From the NCBI RefSeq assembly GCF_003097655.1, contig NZ_QCZH01000001.1, positions 186,001 through 250,000 of the forward strand: a stretch of DNA of 64,000 bases. The letters run 5' to 3'. Under the pieces are notes generated by a model. That model had not been told where the DNA came from, ran no database searches, and was given only the letters and a program-made list of their open reading frames with translations. Each line of letters starts with the position of its first letter. Position 1 is the stretch's first letter. Below are positions 45,224-54,411 of the stretch, piece by piece. The position numbers and the translations under genes were made by a program. The stretch is from Flavobacterium laiguense (lineage in GTDB: Bacteria > Bacteroidota > Bacteroidia > Flavobacteriales > Flavobacteriaceae).

Positions 45224-47020
45224 TTATTCTACCACCTTGTAAAAGTCGGTAATTTTTTTGGCTTTTGATGCTCCTACCACCTCCGAAATTTCTTTTTCTG
45301 TAGCTAATTTCAACCTTTTAACACTTTTGAAATGTTGTATTAATGCCAACATCGTTTTTTCTCCAATTCCGGGAATACTTTCTATAGACGAATTCAACGC
45401 CGCTTTACTTCTTTTGTCTCGGTGAAACGTAATTCCAAAACGGTGCGCCTCATTTCGTAATTGCTGAATGACTTTTAACGTTTCTGACTTTTTATCCAAA
45501 TACAATGGAATGGAATCATCAGGATAGAACAATTCTTCGAGTCTTTTGGCAATACCGATAATGGCAATCTTCCCTCGTAATCCCAAGGCATCAATACTTT
45601 TTAAAGCCGATGATAATTGTCCTTTTCCTCCGTCAATGATAATCAAATTTGGTAAAGGTTCATTTTCATCCAACAATCTTTTATAACGGCGATAGACAAT
45701 TTCTTCCATCGAAGCAAAATCGTCAGGGCCTACAACAGTTTTGACATTAAAATGCCTGTAATCCTTCTTGCTTGGTTTTCCGTCTTTGAACACCACACAA
45801 GCAGCAACGGGATTTGTCCCTTGAATATTCGAATTATCAAAACACTCTATATGTCTAGGTTCTACCGGTAATCGTAAATCACTTTTCATTTGAGCCATTA
45901 TCCTATTGGTATGGCGGTCTGGATCTACAATTTGCAATTGTTTGAGTTGTTCTATCCTATAAAACTTGGCATTGCGAATCGACAAGTCTAATATTTGCTT
46001 TTTGTCGCCCAATTGTGGCACCGTTATTTTTATGGTAGGTCCCAAATCTACTTCAAACGGAACAATCACTTCCTTGGACAATAACTGAAAACGCTCCCGC
46101 AATTCTATTATTGCCAATTCCAGTAATTCTTCATCGCTTTCTTCGAGTTTCTTTTTGATTTCCATCGTATGGGAACGAATAATGGATCCATGTGAAATTT
46201 GCAAAAAATTGATGAAAGCTGCACTTTCGTCCGAAACAATAGAGAAGACATCAATATTGGTAATCTTTGGATTTACAATCGTAGAACGCGATTGATAATT
46301 TTCCAGAACTTCTATCTTTTCTTTTATTTTTTGTGCTTCCTCAAAATGCATGTCTTGTGCCAAACTGGTCATGAGGCGCTTAAAATCTTTCATGCTTTCC
46401 TTAAAATTCCCTTTTAGAATTTCCCGAATGGCATCGACTTGTTTTTGATAATGCTCTAATGTTTCCAATCCCTCACATGGCCCTTTGCAATTGCCAATAT
46501 GGTATTCTAAACAAACTTTGAATTTTCCGCTATCAATGTTGGTTTTACTTAGATCGTAATTACACGTTCGCAGCGGATATAGTTCTTTTATCAGATCGAG
46601 AATCGTATGAACCGTCTTAAAACTAGTATACGGACCAAAATATTCCGACCCATCTTTGACCATTCTACGCGTGGCAAAGATTCGGGAAAAAGGTTCTTTC
46701 TTGATACACAACCAAGGATAACTCTTGTCGTCCCGCAACAAGACATTGTATCTGGGCTGCAGCGTTTTTATTAAATTGTTTTCTAATAAAAGAGCATCCG
46801 TCTCTGTAGGAACGACAATGTGTTTTATGGTTACAATTTTCTTAACCAGCACATTGGTTTTGGCCGTATCATGGATTTTATTGAAGTAGGAAGAAACTCG
46901 TTTTTTAAGATTCTTGGCTTTGCCCACATATAATATCTTCCCTTCCTTGTCGTAATATTGATACACGCCAGGACTATCAGGCAGAGTTTGGATTTGAAGC
47001 GCTAAAGTTGGATTGACCAT
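45224..47020 (-). CDS. uvrC: Excinuclease ABC subunit C
   Basis: 598 residues. It makes the two incisions around UvrAB-marked lesions. N-terminal GIY-YIG nuclease (about 15-95; PGVYQYYDKEGKILYVGKAK), UVR domain (about 205-240), RNase-H-like endonuclease with CFDNSNIQGTNPVAACVVF and IIDGGKGQLSSAL, then C-terminal HhH (SIPGIGEKTMLALIQHF). A Cys cluster C-Y-x-L (RTCNYD, KVCLEYHIGNCKGPC) is intact. Length is normal. Confidence 0.96.
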   Translation of the reverse strand: MVNPTLALQIQTLPDSPGVYQYYDKEGKILYVGKAKNLKKRVSSYFNKIHDTAKTNVLVKKIVTIKHIVVPTETDALLLENNLIKTLQPRYNVLLRDDKSYPWLCIKKEPFSRIFATRRMVKDGSEYFGPYTSFKTVHTILDLIKELYPLRTCNYDLSKTNIDSGKFKVCLEYHIGNCKGPCEGLETLEHYQKQVDAIREILKGNFKESMKDFKRLMTSLAQDMHFEEAQKIKEKIEVLENYQSRSTIVNPKITNIDVFSIVSDESAAFINFLQISHGSIIRSHTMEIKKKLEESDEELLELAIIELRERFQLLSKEVIVPFEVDLGPTIKITVPQLGDKKQILDLSIRNAKFYRIEQLKQLQIVDPDRHTNRIMAQMKSDLRLPVEPRHIECFDNSNIQGTNPVAACVVFKDGKPSKKDYRHFNVKTVVGPDDFASMEEIVYRRYKRLLDENEPLPNLIIIDGGKGQLSSALKSIDALGLRGKIAIIGIAKRLEELFYPDDSIPLYLDKKSETLKVIQQLRNEAHRFGITFHRDKRSKAALNSSIESIPGIGEKTMLALIQHFKSVKRLKLATEKEISEVVGASKAKKITDFYKVVE

Positions 47021-47168
47021 TTTTTAAAAGATTCTCAGAATTAAATGGTTATAGCAAAAAAACCTATAATCTTCATTTTTTCAAATTTACGAATAACATT
47101 GAAGCAAACCAAAACGATTTTTTTTATACCAGATAAATAATTTCTATATTTAGATTTTATTTTAAAAC

Positions 47169-48146
47169 ATGAAGAACACAAAACCAATGGTGATTTTTGG
47201 CGAAAGTATTTTGCCTGGCGAAAATAAAACCATTCAATTAGAAATTGCCCGATTGCACACCACTACCAAACTGACGATTCCTATTATTGTACGACGTTCA
47301 AAAGTTGAGGGACCGGTTGTTCTTTTTTCGGGAGGGATTCATGGCGATGAATTTAACGGTATCGAAATCGTTCGCCAACTCATCAGCAAAAAGATAAACA
47401 AGCCCAAAAGAGGCACTATCATTTGTATTCCCATTATTAACATATACGGCTTTATCAACCGATCCAGAGATTTTCCGGATGGCAGGGATTTGAATCGTGT
47501 ATTTCCTGGAAGTAGAAAAGGTTCATTGGCTAGCCGTTTTGCTTACCATATCATGAACGACATTGTTCCTATCGTAAATTATGCCATCGATTTTCATGCC
47601 GGAGGAGCAAGCCGGTTTAACGTTCCCCAGATTAGGCTTTCGCCAAATAACCCCGAGACACAACAACTGGCAGATGCTTTTAATGCCCCATTTACATTAT
47701 TCTCAAAAAACATATCCGGCTCTTTTAGAAACTCCTGTGAAAAATTAAATGTCAAAATGCTGCTGTTTGAAGGTGGAAAATCATTAGACATCAATGAGAA
47801 AGTGGCTCAGGAAGGCGTTAATGGAGTCAAACGATTTTTAGATTATTTAGACATGTTAGACACCAAACAAATTGTTGAAAAACAGCAAAAGCCAACGATC
47901 TATATTGAAAAATCAGGTTGGCTGCGAGCTAAATGTTCGGGTTTGTTAATCGATAATAATTTCGTGGGACAATTTGTAAAAAAAGGAACTGTGTTGGGTA
48001 TGATTACTGATCCTTTCGGGAAATTTGAACGAAAAATTAAAGCCCCAAACGATGGTTATGTGATCAATGCCAACCACTCTCCCATTGTCTATCAAGGAGA
48101 TGCCATTTACCACCTCTCAAATACTACAGAAGAAGGCGAAGAATAA
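47169..48146 (+). CDS. Succinylglutamate desuccinylase/aspartoacylase-like metallohydrolase
   Basis: 325 residues, M14-like zinc carboxypeptidase fold. Zinc ligands His and Glu are in GGIHGDEFNGIEIV and His in IDFHAGGASRFN. The C-terminal region (about 245-320) is a biotinyl-lipoyl-like beta-barrel: AKCSGLLIDNNFVGQFVKKG and KAPNDGYVINANHSPIVYQG. Such proteins remove acyl groups from amino acids or peptides; the in vivo substrate is unknown. It often occurs with RimK-type ligases, none of which is here. It is upstream of the PLP decarboxylase with an 88-bp gap. Confidence 0.85.
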   Translation: MKNTKPMVIFGESILPGENKTIQLEIARLHTTTKLTIPIIVRRSKVEGPVVLFSGGIHGDEFNGIEIVRQLISKKINKPKRGTIICIPIINIYGFINRSRDFPDGRDLNRVFPGSRKGSLASRFAYHIMNDIVPIVNYAIDFHAGGASRFNVPQIRLSPNNPETQQLADAFNAPFTLFSKNISGSFRNSCEKLNVKMLLFEGGKSLDINEKVAQEGVNGVKRFLDYLDMLDTKQIVEKQQKPTIYIEKSGWLRAKCSGLLIDNNFVGQFVKKGTVLGMITDPFGKFERKIKAPNDGYVINANHSPIVYQGDAIYHLSNTTEEGEE

Positions 48147-48234
48147 ATCCTAATAATCAAAAAGCCAAAACCTAACAATTATCATATTTTTTAAAAATCT
48201 TTACCTGTATTTTTGAAAAAAAATAATAGATAAT

Positions 48235-49497
48235 ATGTTGTATTGGAAAAAGTTATCCCAAAAAGAGAGACAAGAACGCATTCAAAAAGCGTTAACTGAA
48301 AATGTAAATTTTACTTTGGATACTTCTTTAGGATATCCTGCCTCAAAACTAGACGGAAAAGTGTACAATGGCGAAGCCTCATTTCTGGCAGACGCACCTA
48401 CTTTACAAACCTATGTAGCCAATCCCAATCATATCGGTTGTCATACGCTTGGTACTTCCGAGAAAGCTTTTAAGGGAACTCAAGAAATGGAACGCGAAGT
48501 ATTAAATGTACTGGCTGTAGATGTTTTTAAAGCAGAACCTAATTCTTTTGATGGCTATATCGCTCCCGGCGGAACCGAAGCAAATATTCAAGCCATCTGG
48601 ATGTATCGCAATTATTTTAGTTATAAGCTCAACGCAAAACCCCATGAAATTGCCATCATAGCCTCTGAAGACACCCATTATTCCATCCCGAAAGCATCCA
48701 ATTTATTAATGTTGGATTGGTTAAAAATTCCAGTAGATTTTAAAACACGAGAGATTGATATTTTTTCATTAGAAAACATAGTAATTAAGGCTAAAGAAAA
48801 CGGTAAAAAATATTTCATTGTCGTATCCAATATGGGAACCACAATGTTTGGAGCCATTGACAATGCAAATGATTATATTCAGGTGTTAGAAAAACACAAA
48901 CTGGTCTATAAAATACATGTTGATGCGGCTTATGGTGGCTTTATGTATCCTTTTAGCAACAAAAACAGTGATCTCAATTTTGAGAATCCAAAAATAAGTT
49001 CAATAACCATTGATGCCCACAAAATGCTACAGGCTCCTTATGGCACCGGAGTTTTTCTATGCCGAAAAGGATTAATCGAAAACGTTTTGACCAAAGAAGC
49101 CGAATACGTAGAAGGAATGGATTTAACCCTTTGTGGTAGTCGATCTGGATCTAATGCCGTTGCTGTTTGGATGATTTTGTTTACGTACGGTCCTTTTGGT
49201 TGGTGCGAAAAAGTGCGTGTTTTACAAATGAGAACCCAGTGGCTTTGTGATCAATTGGATGCATTGAACGTGGCTTATTTTAGAGAGCCGTTTATGAATA
49301 TAGTAACTATTCAAGCGGAATTCATTGAAGAATCCTTGGTCAAAAAATTTGATTTGGTTCCCCAAAAACACCATGGTGATAATTCATGGTATAAAATTGT
49401 GATTATGGATCATGTAGAAGTAGATCATTTGAGTACTTTTATAACCGATCTAAAAGAATCACTTTATGTTGAAAAAGGAATTAAGACAGAAGTATAA
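48235..49497 (+). CDS. PLP-dependent decarboxylase, group II
   Basis: 420 residues. Pyridoxal-phosphate enzyme with catalytic Lys263 in TIDAHKMLQAPYG, PLP-contacting segments APGGTEANIQAIW and KIHVDAAYGGFMYP (Asp that pairs the pyridine N). It resembles glutamate/tyrosine/aromatic-amino-acid decarboxylases of the HDC/GAD fold. Amine product cannot be deduced. The 3' end overlaps the next gene by 32 bp in another frame, so translation is coupled. Cytoplasmic. Confidence 0.88.
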   Translation: MLYWKKLSQKERQERIQKALTENVNFTLDTSLGYPASKLDGKVYNGEASFLADAPTLQTYVANPNHIGCHTLGTSEKAFKGTQEMEREVLNVLAVDVFKAEPNSFDGYIAPGGTEANIQAIWMYRNYFSYKLNAKPHEIAIIASEDTHYSIPKASNLLMLDWLKIPVDFKTREIDIFSLENIVIKAKENGKKYFIVVSNMGTTMFGAIDNANDYIQVLEKHKLVYKIHVDAAYGGFMYPFSNKNSDLNFENPKISSITIDAHKMLQAPYGTGVFLCRKGLIENVLTKEAEYVEGMDLTLCGSRSGSNAVAVWMILFTYGPFGWCEKVRVLQMRTQWLCDQLDALNVAYFREPFMNIVTIQAEFIEESLVKKFDLVPQKHHGDNSWYKIVIMDHVEVDHLSTFITDLKESLYVEKGIKTEV

Positions 49498-50035
49498 AGT
49501 ATTAAGACAAAATCTTACTGCTACTGAAATTGAGAATTTAAGCCTGGCTATAGCCAATGAAATCCTAAAACTTCCTATTTGGGAGAAAACCTATTTTCAT
49601 GTTTTTTTGTCCATTACAGAACAAAAAGAAGTCGACACCGAATTTATATTACACGTTTTATCTGGAAAAGATAAAGAAATTGTGGTTTCAAAAAGCGATT
49701 TCAAAACTAGGGATATGACCCATTTTCTTTTGACGGATAATACTCGAATCAAGAAAAACGAATACAATATTCCTGAACCTGTTGATGGTCTGGAAGTTCC
49801 TGCAACAAAAATTGATGTTGTTTTTGTCCCGCTTTTGGCTTTCGACAAAAAAGGGCATCGGGTGGGTTATGGCAAAGGTTTTTATGACAAATTCTTATCG
49901 GAATGCAAACCCGAAACCATTAAAATAGGACTTTCTTTCTTTGAACCCGAAGAACTGATTTCGGATGTTTTTGAAAGTGATGTCTTGTTGGATTATTGTG
50001 TAACACCAAATGGTGTTTCTGTTTTTTCAGTTTAA
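49466..50035 (+). CDS. 5-formyltetrahydrofolate cyclo-ligase
   Basis: 189 residues. It converts 5-formyl-THF to 5,10-methenyl-THF with ATP. The signature GHRVGYGKGFYDKFLSEC (phosphate loop) and the N-terminal LRQKYKVLRQNL are diagnostic; LEVPATKIDVVFVPLLAFDKKG precedes the loop. Its start lies 32 bp inside the PLP decarboxylase gene. The association with that decarboxylase is operonic, but a functional link is not evident. Family name ygfA/mthfs is not applied. Confidence 0.93.
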   Translation: MLKKELRQKYKVLRQNLTATEIENLSLAIANEILKLPIWEKTYFHVFLSITEQKEVDTEFILHVLSGKDKEIVVSKSDFKTRDMTHFLLTDNTRIKKNEYNIPEPVDGLEVPATKIDVVFVPLLAFDKKGHRVGYGKGFYDKFLSECKPETIKIGLSFFEPEELISDVFESDVLLDYCVTPNGVSVFSV

Positions 50036-50113
50036 GGTTACCAGACTTTTGAAGGTGGGTAGCCTTAAACGGAACACTTCTATTGAAGAGTAGTAATCCA
50101 TTCATTTTATTTT

Positions 50114-52777
50114 TTAATTATAATTGGGATCAATGTTTTTCGCCTTTTTAAAATACTTCTGTAGTAATGCCATTAATTGCTCTTTCTTAACCGGTTTTGA
50201 AATATAATCATTGCAGCCTGCGTCTATAGCCTTTTCTCTGTCGCCCAGTAGTGCATAAGCAGTTTGAGCAATTATGATTGCGCTTTTATTGAACTGTCGT
50301 ATTTGTCGGGTAGTTGCATATCCGTCCATTTCAGGCATTTGAATATCCATCAACACTAAATCAATGTCTGGATTATTGCGACAAGCTTCAACTGCTTCAA
50401 CTCCATTTCTCGCTTTTAAAATTTCTTTACCAAAAAGCGCAAGCGTTTTTTCAAGGAATTTAGCAGAGACTTTGTCGTCTTCTGCAATTAGTATTTTTAG
50501 GTTTTGGTTTTGTTTAGCATCAACTAAATAATCATTTTTGATTCCATCCATTACTTCCTGTCCTCCATTGTAAGGAATGGTGAAATAAAATATAGACCCT
50601 TTTCCAAGTTCGCTTTCTACCCAAATTTTGCCGCCTAACATTTCCACAAAAGCTTTAGATATGGACAATCCCAATCCTGCTCCTTCATAATTTTTGGTTA
50701 ATGTTTCACTGCCTTGTCTGAACCTTTCAAAAATGATTTCTAACTGTTCCTGTCGAATGCCATTACCCGTGTCTTTTACGAAAAATTCCAGTTCGAATGA
50801 TTGGTCATGTACACTAGCTATATGCTCTGGTTTTGGTTCGGCCGGTTTCAAGTTACAACCAACTTCAATGATGCCTTTTGGGGTGAATTTAATGGCGTTT
50901 TTGACCAAATTAGTGAGTATGGCATAAATTTTCTCTCGATCGGTTTTAATCATGACCCTATCTGAAGGTAAGGTGTTTTTAAAAGAAAGTTGCTTGTCTG
51001 CGCCATCAAACTCAGGCTTAAAGAAGGTATAAATGTATTCGATTTGCTCATTGATGTTGGTTTCTGAAAGCGAGACTTTCATCAGTCCCGATTCTATTTT
51101 AGAAATATCAATAATGTCATTGATAATATTGAGCATACGGGTACCACTTTTCTCTATGATGTTGATGCATTCTTGCTGTTCTTCACCAGTTAAGTTTGGT
51201 TCTTTCAATAGTTCGGCAAAGCCCAAAATACCATTCATAGGAGTGCGTATTTCATGGCTCATATTGGTCAGGAAAGCCGATTTTAGACGATCACTTTCTT
51301 CGGCTTTTTCCTTGGCAATTATCAGTTCTTCTTCAATATGTTTACGCTCGGTAATATCCTGAATAGTGCCAATCATTTTTATGGGCTGATTCTCTTCATT
51401 AAAAAACACTTCACCCAACCCGTGAACCCATCGTTCTTCATTGTCATCCTTTCTTATAATTTTATATTCTTTATCAAATTTACATTTACGGACAAGTACT
51501 TCATTCCTAAAATAATTCAGTATTTTTGGTCTCCATTCTGGATGAACAATCGAAGTCCAATTAAGTGTTGATTTATCATAATCGGTATTAATGCCCAAAA
51601 TAACATCTAAAATATTTGAGCTTGTCCAAGTGCCATTTTCAAGATTCAGAACATAAGTACCCAGACGTGCAATTGTCTGTGTTTCTTTTAAAAACAGTTC
51701 ACTATTCTTTAGCAATTCTTCAGCCCTTTTGCGCTCGGTGATGTTACGTGTATGTGCTAGGTGCACTATATTACCGTGGTACTCCATAGGCACGGCATTA
51801 GTCTCCAACCAATAACGCCCTCCTTTGAGCCCCACCAATTCAAATTCCAATTGAACGGATTCGCCCGCAATCACCCGTTTGTGCATCCTTATAAAAGCCT
51901 TGCGGTGTTCCGGAGAAATAAGCTTGAAAACCTCTTGTCCTGTTACCTGTTCCATAGAATCGGCTCCAATTATCGACAGCCCTGCTGGGTTCATAAGTAT
52001 CAATCTCCCCTCGGCATCCACTATCTTGATGCATTCAGGTTCTGCTTCAATTATGGTTCGAAGACGGTATTCACTTTCTATGAGCGCTTGTTCTGCCTGC
52101 TTTTGTATGTAGATATCATGCTTGAGTATTTTATTCTTATCTTTTATTCTGAATAAAAAAAGGATTGCCAATAGTAATAGAACGATTAGTACACTTGATT
52201 TGATTACCTCTACTAGTAAGGAATTAACCCATGACTTTGCGTCAAAATCCATTCCATATACGGCAATGGTTTTGCCTGTAATTTCATCTTTTATGGGTAT
52301 AAGCGCACTTACCCATGTTCCCCATCTATCGGTATATGGAGGTGAAATGATTTCCTTTCCAGTATTAAAAGCCCTGTATGAAGCTTCATCGGCTTCGGTA
52401 TATTCCTGTCCTGGGGGCGAGCAATCCTTTGATTCTGCAGGTTCGGAATCTGCAAAAAAGTATATTTTACCATTTCGTTTGGTAAATATATACGCGAATC
52501 TTGCTTTGGGATTGACGTGAATTATGGCCTTTAATGCTTTTTTAATAACCTGATATTGTGGCTTATCAATATCGGTTGGTTTTGCTTCAAGCATTTTTAA
52601 TTCCTCTTTTGGGAACGCTGCTTCAATAGATTTTGCAATTTGCAACGCTTCATTGGCTTGACTATTTTTGAATTTTATCCAAGTATAATGAATGTATATT
52701 ACACCTGAAATTAAAATTAAAAATAACACTATTTTTTGCAATGCTACTTTAGGTAGTTTAATTTTTCTCATAAACAT
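50114..52777 (-). CDS. Hybrid histidine kinase with two PAS domains and receiver
   Basis: 887 residues. Two membrane helices (about 14-33 and 190-210) flank a periplasmic sensor (PGQEYTEADEASYRAFNTGK). Two PAS/PAC units follow (about 232-355 and 360-480; the first with GRLILMNPAGLSIIG, the second with WVHGLGEVFFNEE). HisKA has the phosphoacceptor His508 in NMSHEIRTPMNG, then an HATPase (NLVKNAIKFTPKG, GTGNGIRQEQL... GAGLGLSISK). The receiver has Asp811 in VLMDIQMPEMDG. No separate regulator is adjacent, so output is likely through a phosphorelay elsewhere. Signal unknown. Confidence 0.93.
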   Translation of the reverse strand: MFMRKIKLPKVALQKIVLFLILISGVIYIHYTWIKFKNSQANEALQIAKSIEAAFPKEELKMLEAKPTDIDKPQYQVIKKALKAIIHVNPKARFAYIFTKRNGKIYFFADSEPAESKDCSPPGQEYTEADEASYRAFNTGKEIISPPYTDRWGTWVSALIPIKDEITGKTIAVYGMDFDAKSWVNSLLVEVIKSSVLIVLLLLAILFLFRIKDKNKILKHDIYIQKQAEQALIESEYRLRTIIEAEPECIKIVDAEGRLILMNPAGLSIIGADSMEQVTGQEVFKLISPEHRKAFIRMHKRVIAGESVQLEFELVGLKGGRYWLETNAVPMEYHGNIVHLAHTRNITERKRAEELLKNSELFLKETQTIARLGTYVLNLENGTWTSSNILDVILGINTDYDKSTLNWTSIVHPEWRPKILNYFRNEVLVRKCKFDKEYKIIRKDDNEERWVHGLGEVFFNEENQPIKMIGTIQDITERKHIEEELIIAKEKAEESDRLKSAFLTNMSHEIRTPMNGILGFAELLKEPNLTGEEQQECINIIEKSGTRMLNIINDIIDISKIESGLMKVSLSETNINEQIEYIYTFFKPEFDGADKQLSFKNTLPSDRVMIKTDREKIYAILTNLVKNAIKFTPKGIIEVGCNLKPAEPKPEHIASVHDQSFELEFFVKDTGNGIRQEQLEIIFERFRQGSETLTKNYEGAGLGLSISKAFVEMLGGKIWVESELGKGSIFYFTIPYNGGQEVMDGIKNDYLVDAKQNQNLKILIAEDDKVSAKFLEKTLALFGKEILKARNGVEAVEACRNNPDIDLVLMDIQMPEMDGYATTRQIRQFNKSAIIIAQTAYALLGDREKAIDAGCNDYISKPVKKEQLMALLQKYFKKAKNIDPNYN

Positions 52778-53084
52778 CTGGATTATTGTTTATTTAATTA
52801 TACTATACTGTAACTCTGATATTCAGACAGAAAGGGACGAAATTGTATTTTATGTCAATCAATTTTTGCTCCTCTTACAAACACAATGAATTTACTTACT
52901 AAAGGTATTGTATTTTTCTTTATATACACCGCTGTATCTTTAAAAAATTTTGAAGCCAAGCAAAGAAGAAGTACTTGGAAAAGGAAATTGTTTCAATGAC
53001 CTTATACTTGCAAACGCAACCAACAATCATGAACAGTCCGTTTATAAATAGTATGTTTGCATTTATTAAACCTTTTATCAAGTT
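52778..53084. other. Intergenic region without a recognised gene
   Basis: 307 bp between the divergent kinase and small lipoprotein genes. A TATGTTTG box (53052-53059) could be the -7 element for the lipoprotein gene, but no TTG lies at the expected spacing. Nothing else could be recognised. Confidence 0.4.
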
Positions 53085-53279
53085 ATGAAAATTTTTAAAG
53101 TCCCAAGATTTACAACCCAAATTCTGATTATTCTATTTGCTGTTTCATCAACAAACTGTAGTGTTCGAGTGGGAACAAACAGTCATACCGTTAAAACAAA
53201 ACAAGTTCCTCCTGGACAAGCCAAAAAAATGAGTGGCCAAAAAAGCGCCAAAAATTATGCTCCAGGACATAATAAATAA
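53085..53279 (+). CDS. Small secreted lipoprotein of unknown function
   Basis: 64 residues. The N-terminus MKIFKVPRFTTQILIILFAV leads to a lipobox-like SSTNCSV with Cys at about 25, so it is probably a lipoprotein. The mature part is short and basic with KTKQVPPGQAKKMSGQKSAK and ends APGHNK. I recall small flavobacterial proteins with the PPGQAKK motif but no known function. It is followed by a strong terminator and is convergent with lspA. Confidence 0.65.
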   Translation: MKIFKVPRFTTQILIILFAVSSTNCSVRVGTNSHTVKTKQVPPGQAKKMSGQKSAKNYAPGHNK

Positions 53280-53282
53280 ACG

Positions 53283-53322
53283 AAAAGAGGCTATCCTTTA
53301 CAGATAGCCTCTTTTATTTTTT
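53283..53322 (+). terminator. Terminator after small lipoprotein gene
   Basis: Perfect arms AAAAGAGGCTATC (53283-53295) and GATAGCCTCTTTT (53303-53315), T-rich tail. It separates the convergent lspA gene. Confidence 0.85.
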
Positions 53323-53337
53323 TTCAAAATGCAAAAT

Positions 53338-53940
53338 CTATTCCTTATGAAAAGCTTTTTTATTAAACACAATTAAAATCCCAACACCAGTTGAAATCGC
53401 CATATCGGCTACATTGAAAATGGCGTTAAAAAAAATAAACTCTCTCCCTCCAAAATAAGGTACCCATTCTGGCATAGGATAATCCTTTATGAAAGGAAAG
53501 TAAAACATATCTACTACTTGTCCGTTCAACCATGTTCCATACGGTTTCTCTGCAAATAAAGTAGCCACTTGTTGGTGACTATCATCAAAAATCACTCCGT
53601 AAAAAACAGAATCGATAATGTTTCCAAACGCACCAGCCAATATCAAAGCAATAGCCACAATCAAATAATTGGAGCTCTTTTTTCTTTCTATAGCATCCCA
53701 CAACCAATAGCCAATTCCCGTTACAGCAAAGAGTCTAAAAACCGTTAAGATTAATTTTCCGTACTCACCCGGTATTTTGGTACCCCAAGCCATTCCTTCA
53801 TTTTCAATAAAATGAATTTGAAACCAATTAAAAACGTGAACCTCTTCGCCTAAAATAAAATTGGTTTTTATATATATTTTAGAGAATTGGTCGACTAGTA
53901 GTATAAGAATAACTAGGAAGTATGCTTTAAATAATGACAT
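53338..53940 (-). CDS. lspA: Lipoprotein signal peptidase
   Basis: 200 residues, four membrane helices. It cleaves prolipoproteins before the acylated Cys. The catalytic Asp residues are in LAGAFGNIIDSVFYG and FNVADMAISTGVGILI; N-terminal LVDQFSKIYIK is the conserved first helix region. Third of an ileS-dksA-lspA order known from Bacteroidota, but a strong terminator precedes it. Confidence 0.96.
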   Translation of the reverse strand: MSLFKAYFLVILILLVDQFSKIYIKTNFILGEEVHVFNWFQIHFIENEGMAWGTKIPGEYGKLILTVFRLFAVTGIGYWLWDAIERKKSSNYLIVAIALILAGAFGNIIDSVFYGVIFDDSHQQVATLFAEKPYGTWLNGQVVDMFYFPFIKDYPMPEWVPYFGGREFIFFNAIFNVADMAISTGVGILIVFNKKAFHKE

Positions 53941-53978
53941 TTTTTGATGATTTAATGGCGTAAAAGTAACAATTTAAT

Positions 53979-54005
53979 CAAAAAAAACGCTCCAAAAGGA
54001 GCGTT
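53979..54005 (-). terminator. Terminator between the DksA-like gene and lspA
   Basis: On the minus strand AACGCTCC/GGAGCGTT with a TTTT loop and an 8-U tail. It is 22 bp past the DksA-like stop codon. Confidence 0.8.
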
Positions 54006-54026
54006 AATTATTTTATTACAGCAAAA

Positions 54027-54407
54027 TTATTTTTGCAAATTTTTGGCCTCGATACTCATTGTAGCATGGGGAACAATTTTCAATCTTTCTTTCCCGATTA
54101 ATTGTCCAGTAACTCTACAAACTCCGTACGTTTTATTTTCAACACGGAAAAGTGCGTTCTTTAAATCACGAATAAACTTTTCTTGTCGAATCGCAAGTTG
54201 TGAGTTGGCTTCTTTAGACATGATTTCACTTCCTTCTTCAAATGCTTTAAATGTAGGTGACGTATCATCCGTCCCATTATTAAGGTCATTCATGTAAGCG
54301 CTTTTTATCAAATCTAAATCCTCTTGAGCTTTAGTGATTTTCTTTTGAATAATTTCCTTGAACTCTGCTAAATCAGCGTCAGAGTATCTTACACTTTCAT
54401 CTACCAT
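54027..54407 (-). CDS. TraR/DksA-like protein lacking the zinc-site cysteines
   Basis: 126 residues. N-terminal coiled coil (about 10-90, LAEFKEIIQKKITKAQEDLD) and a C-terminal globular part YGVCRVTGQLIGKERLKIVP that aligns with the DksA zinc finger but keeps one Cys of four. DksA-type proteins modify RNA polymerase through the secondary channel; acidic tip residues (NDLNNGTDDTSP) are present. Loss of the zinc cysteines is known in other DksA-like proteins. It lies 4 bp after ileS, hence the same operon. Confidence 0.88.
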   Translation of the reverse strand: MVDESVRYSDADLAEFKEIIQKKITKAQEDLDLIKSAYMNDLNNGTDDTSPTFKAFEEGSEIMSKEANSQLAIRQEKFIRDLKNALFRVENKTYGVCRVTGQLIGKERLKIVPHATMSIEAKNLQK

Positions 54408-54411
54408 AATA

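Noticed and set aside
52920..53120. 66-codon minus-strand frame
   Set aside because: No start signal or similarity; it overlaps the small lipoprotein gene.
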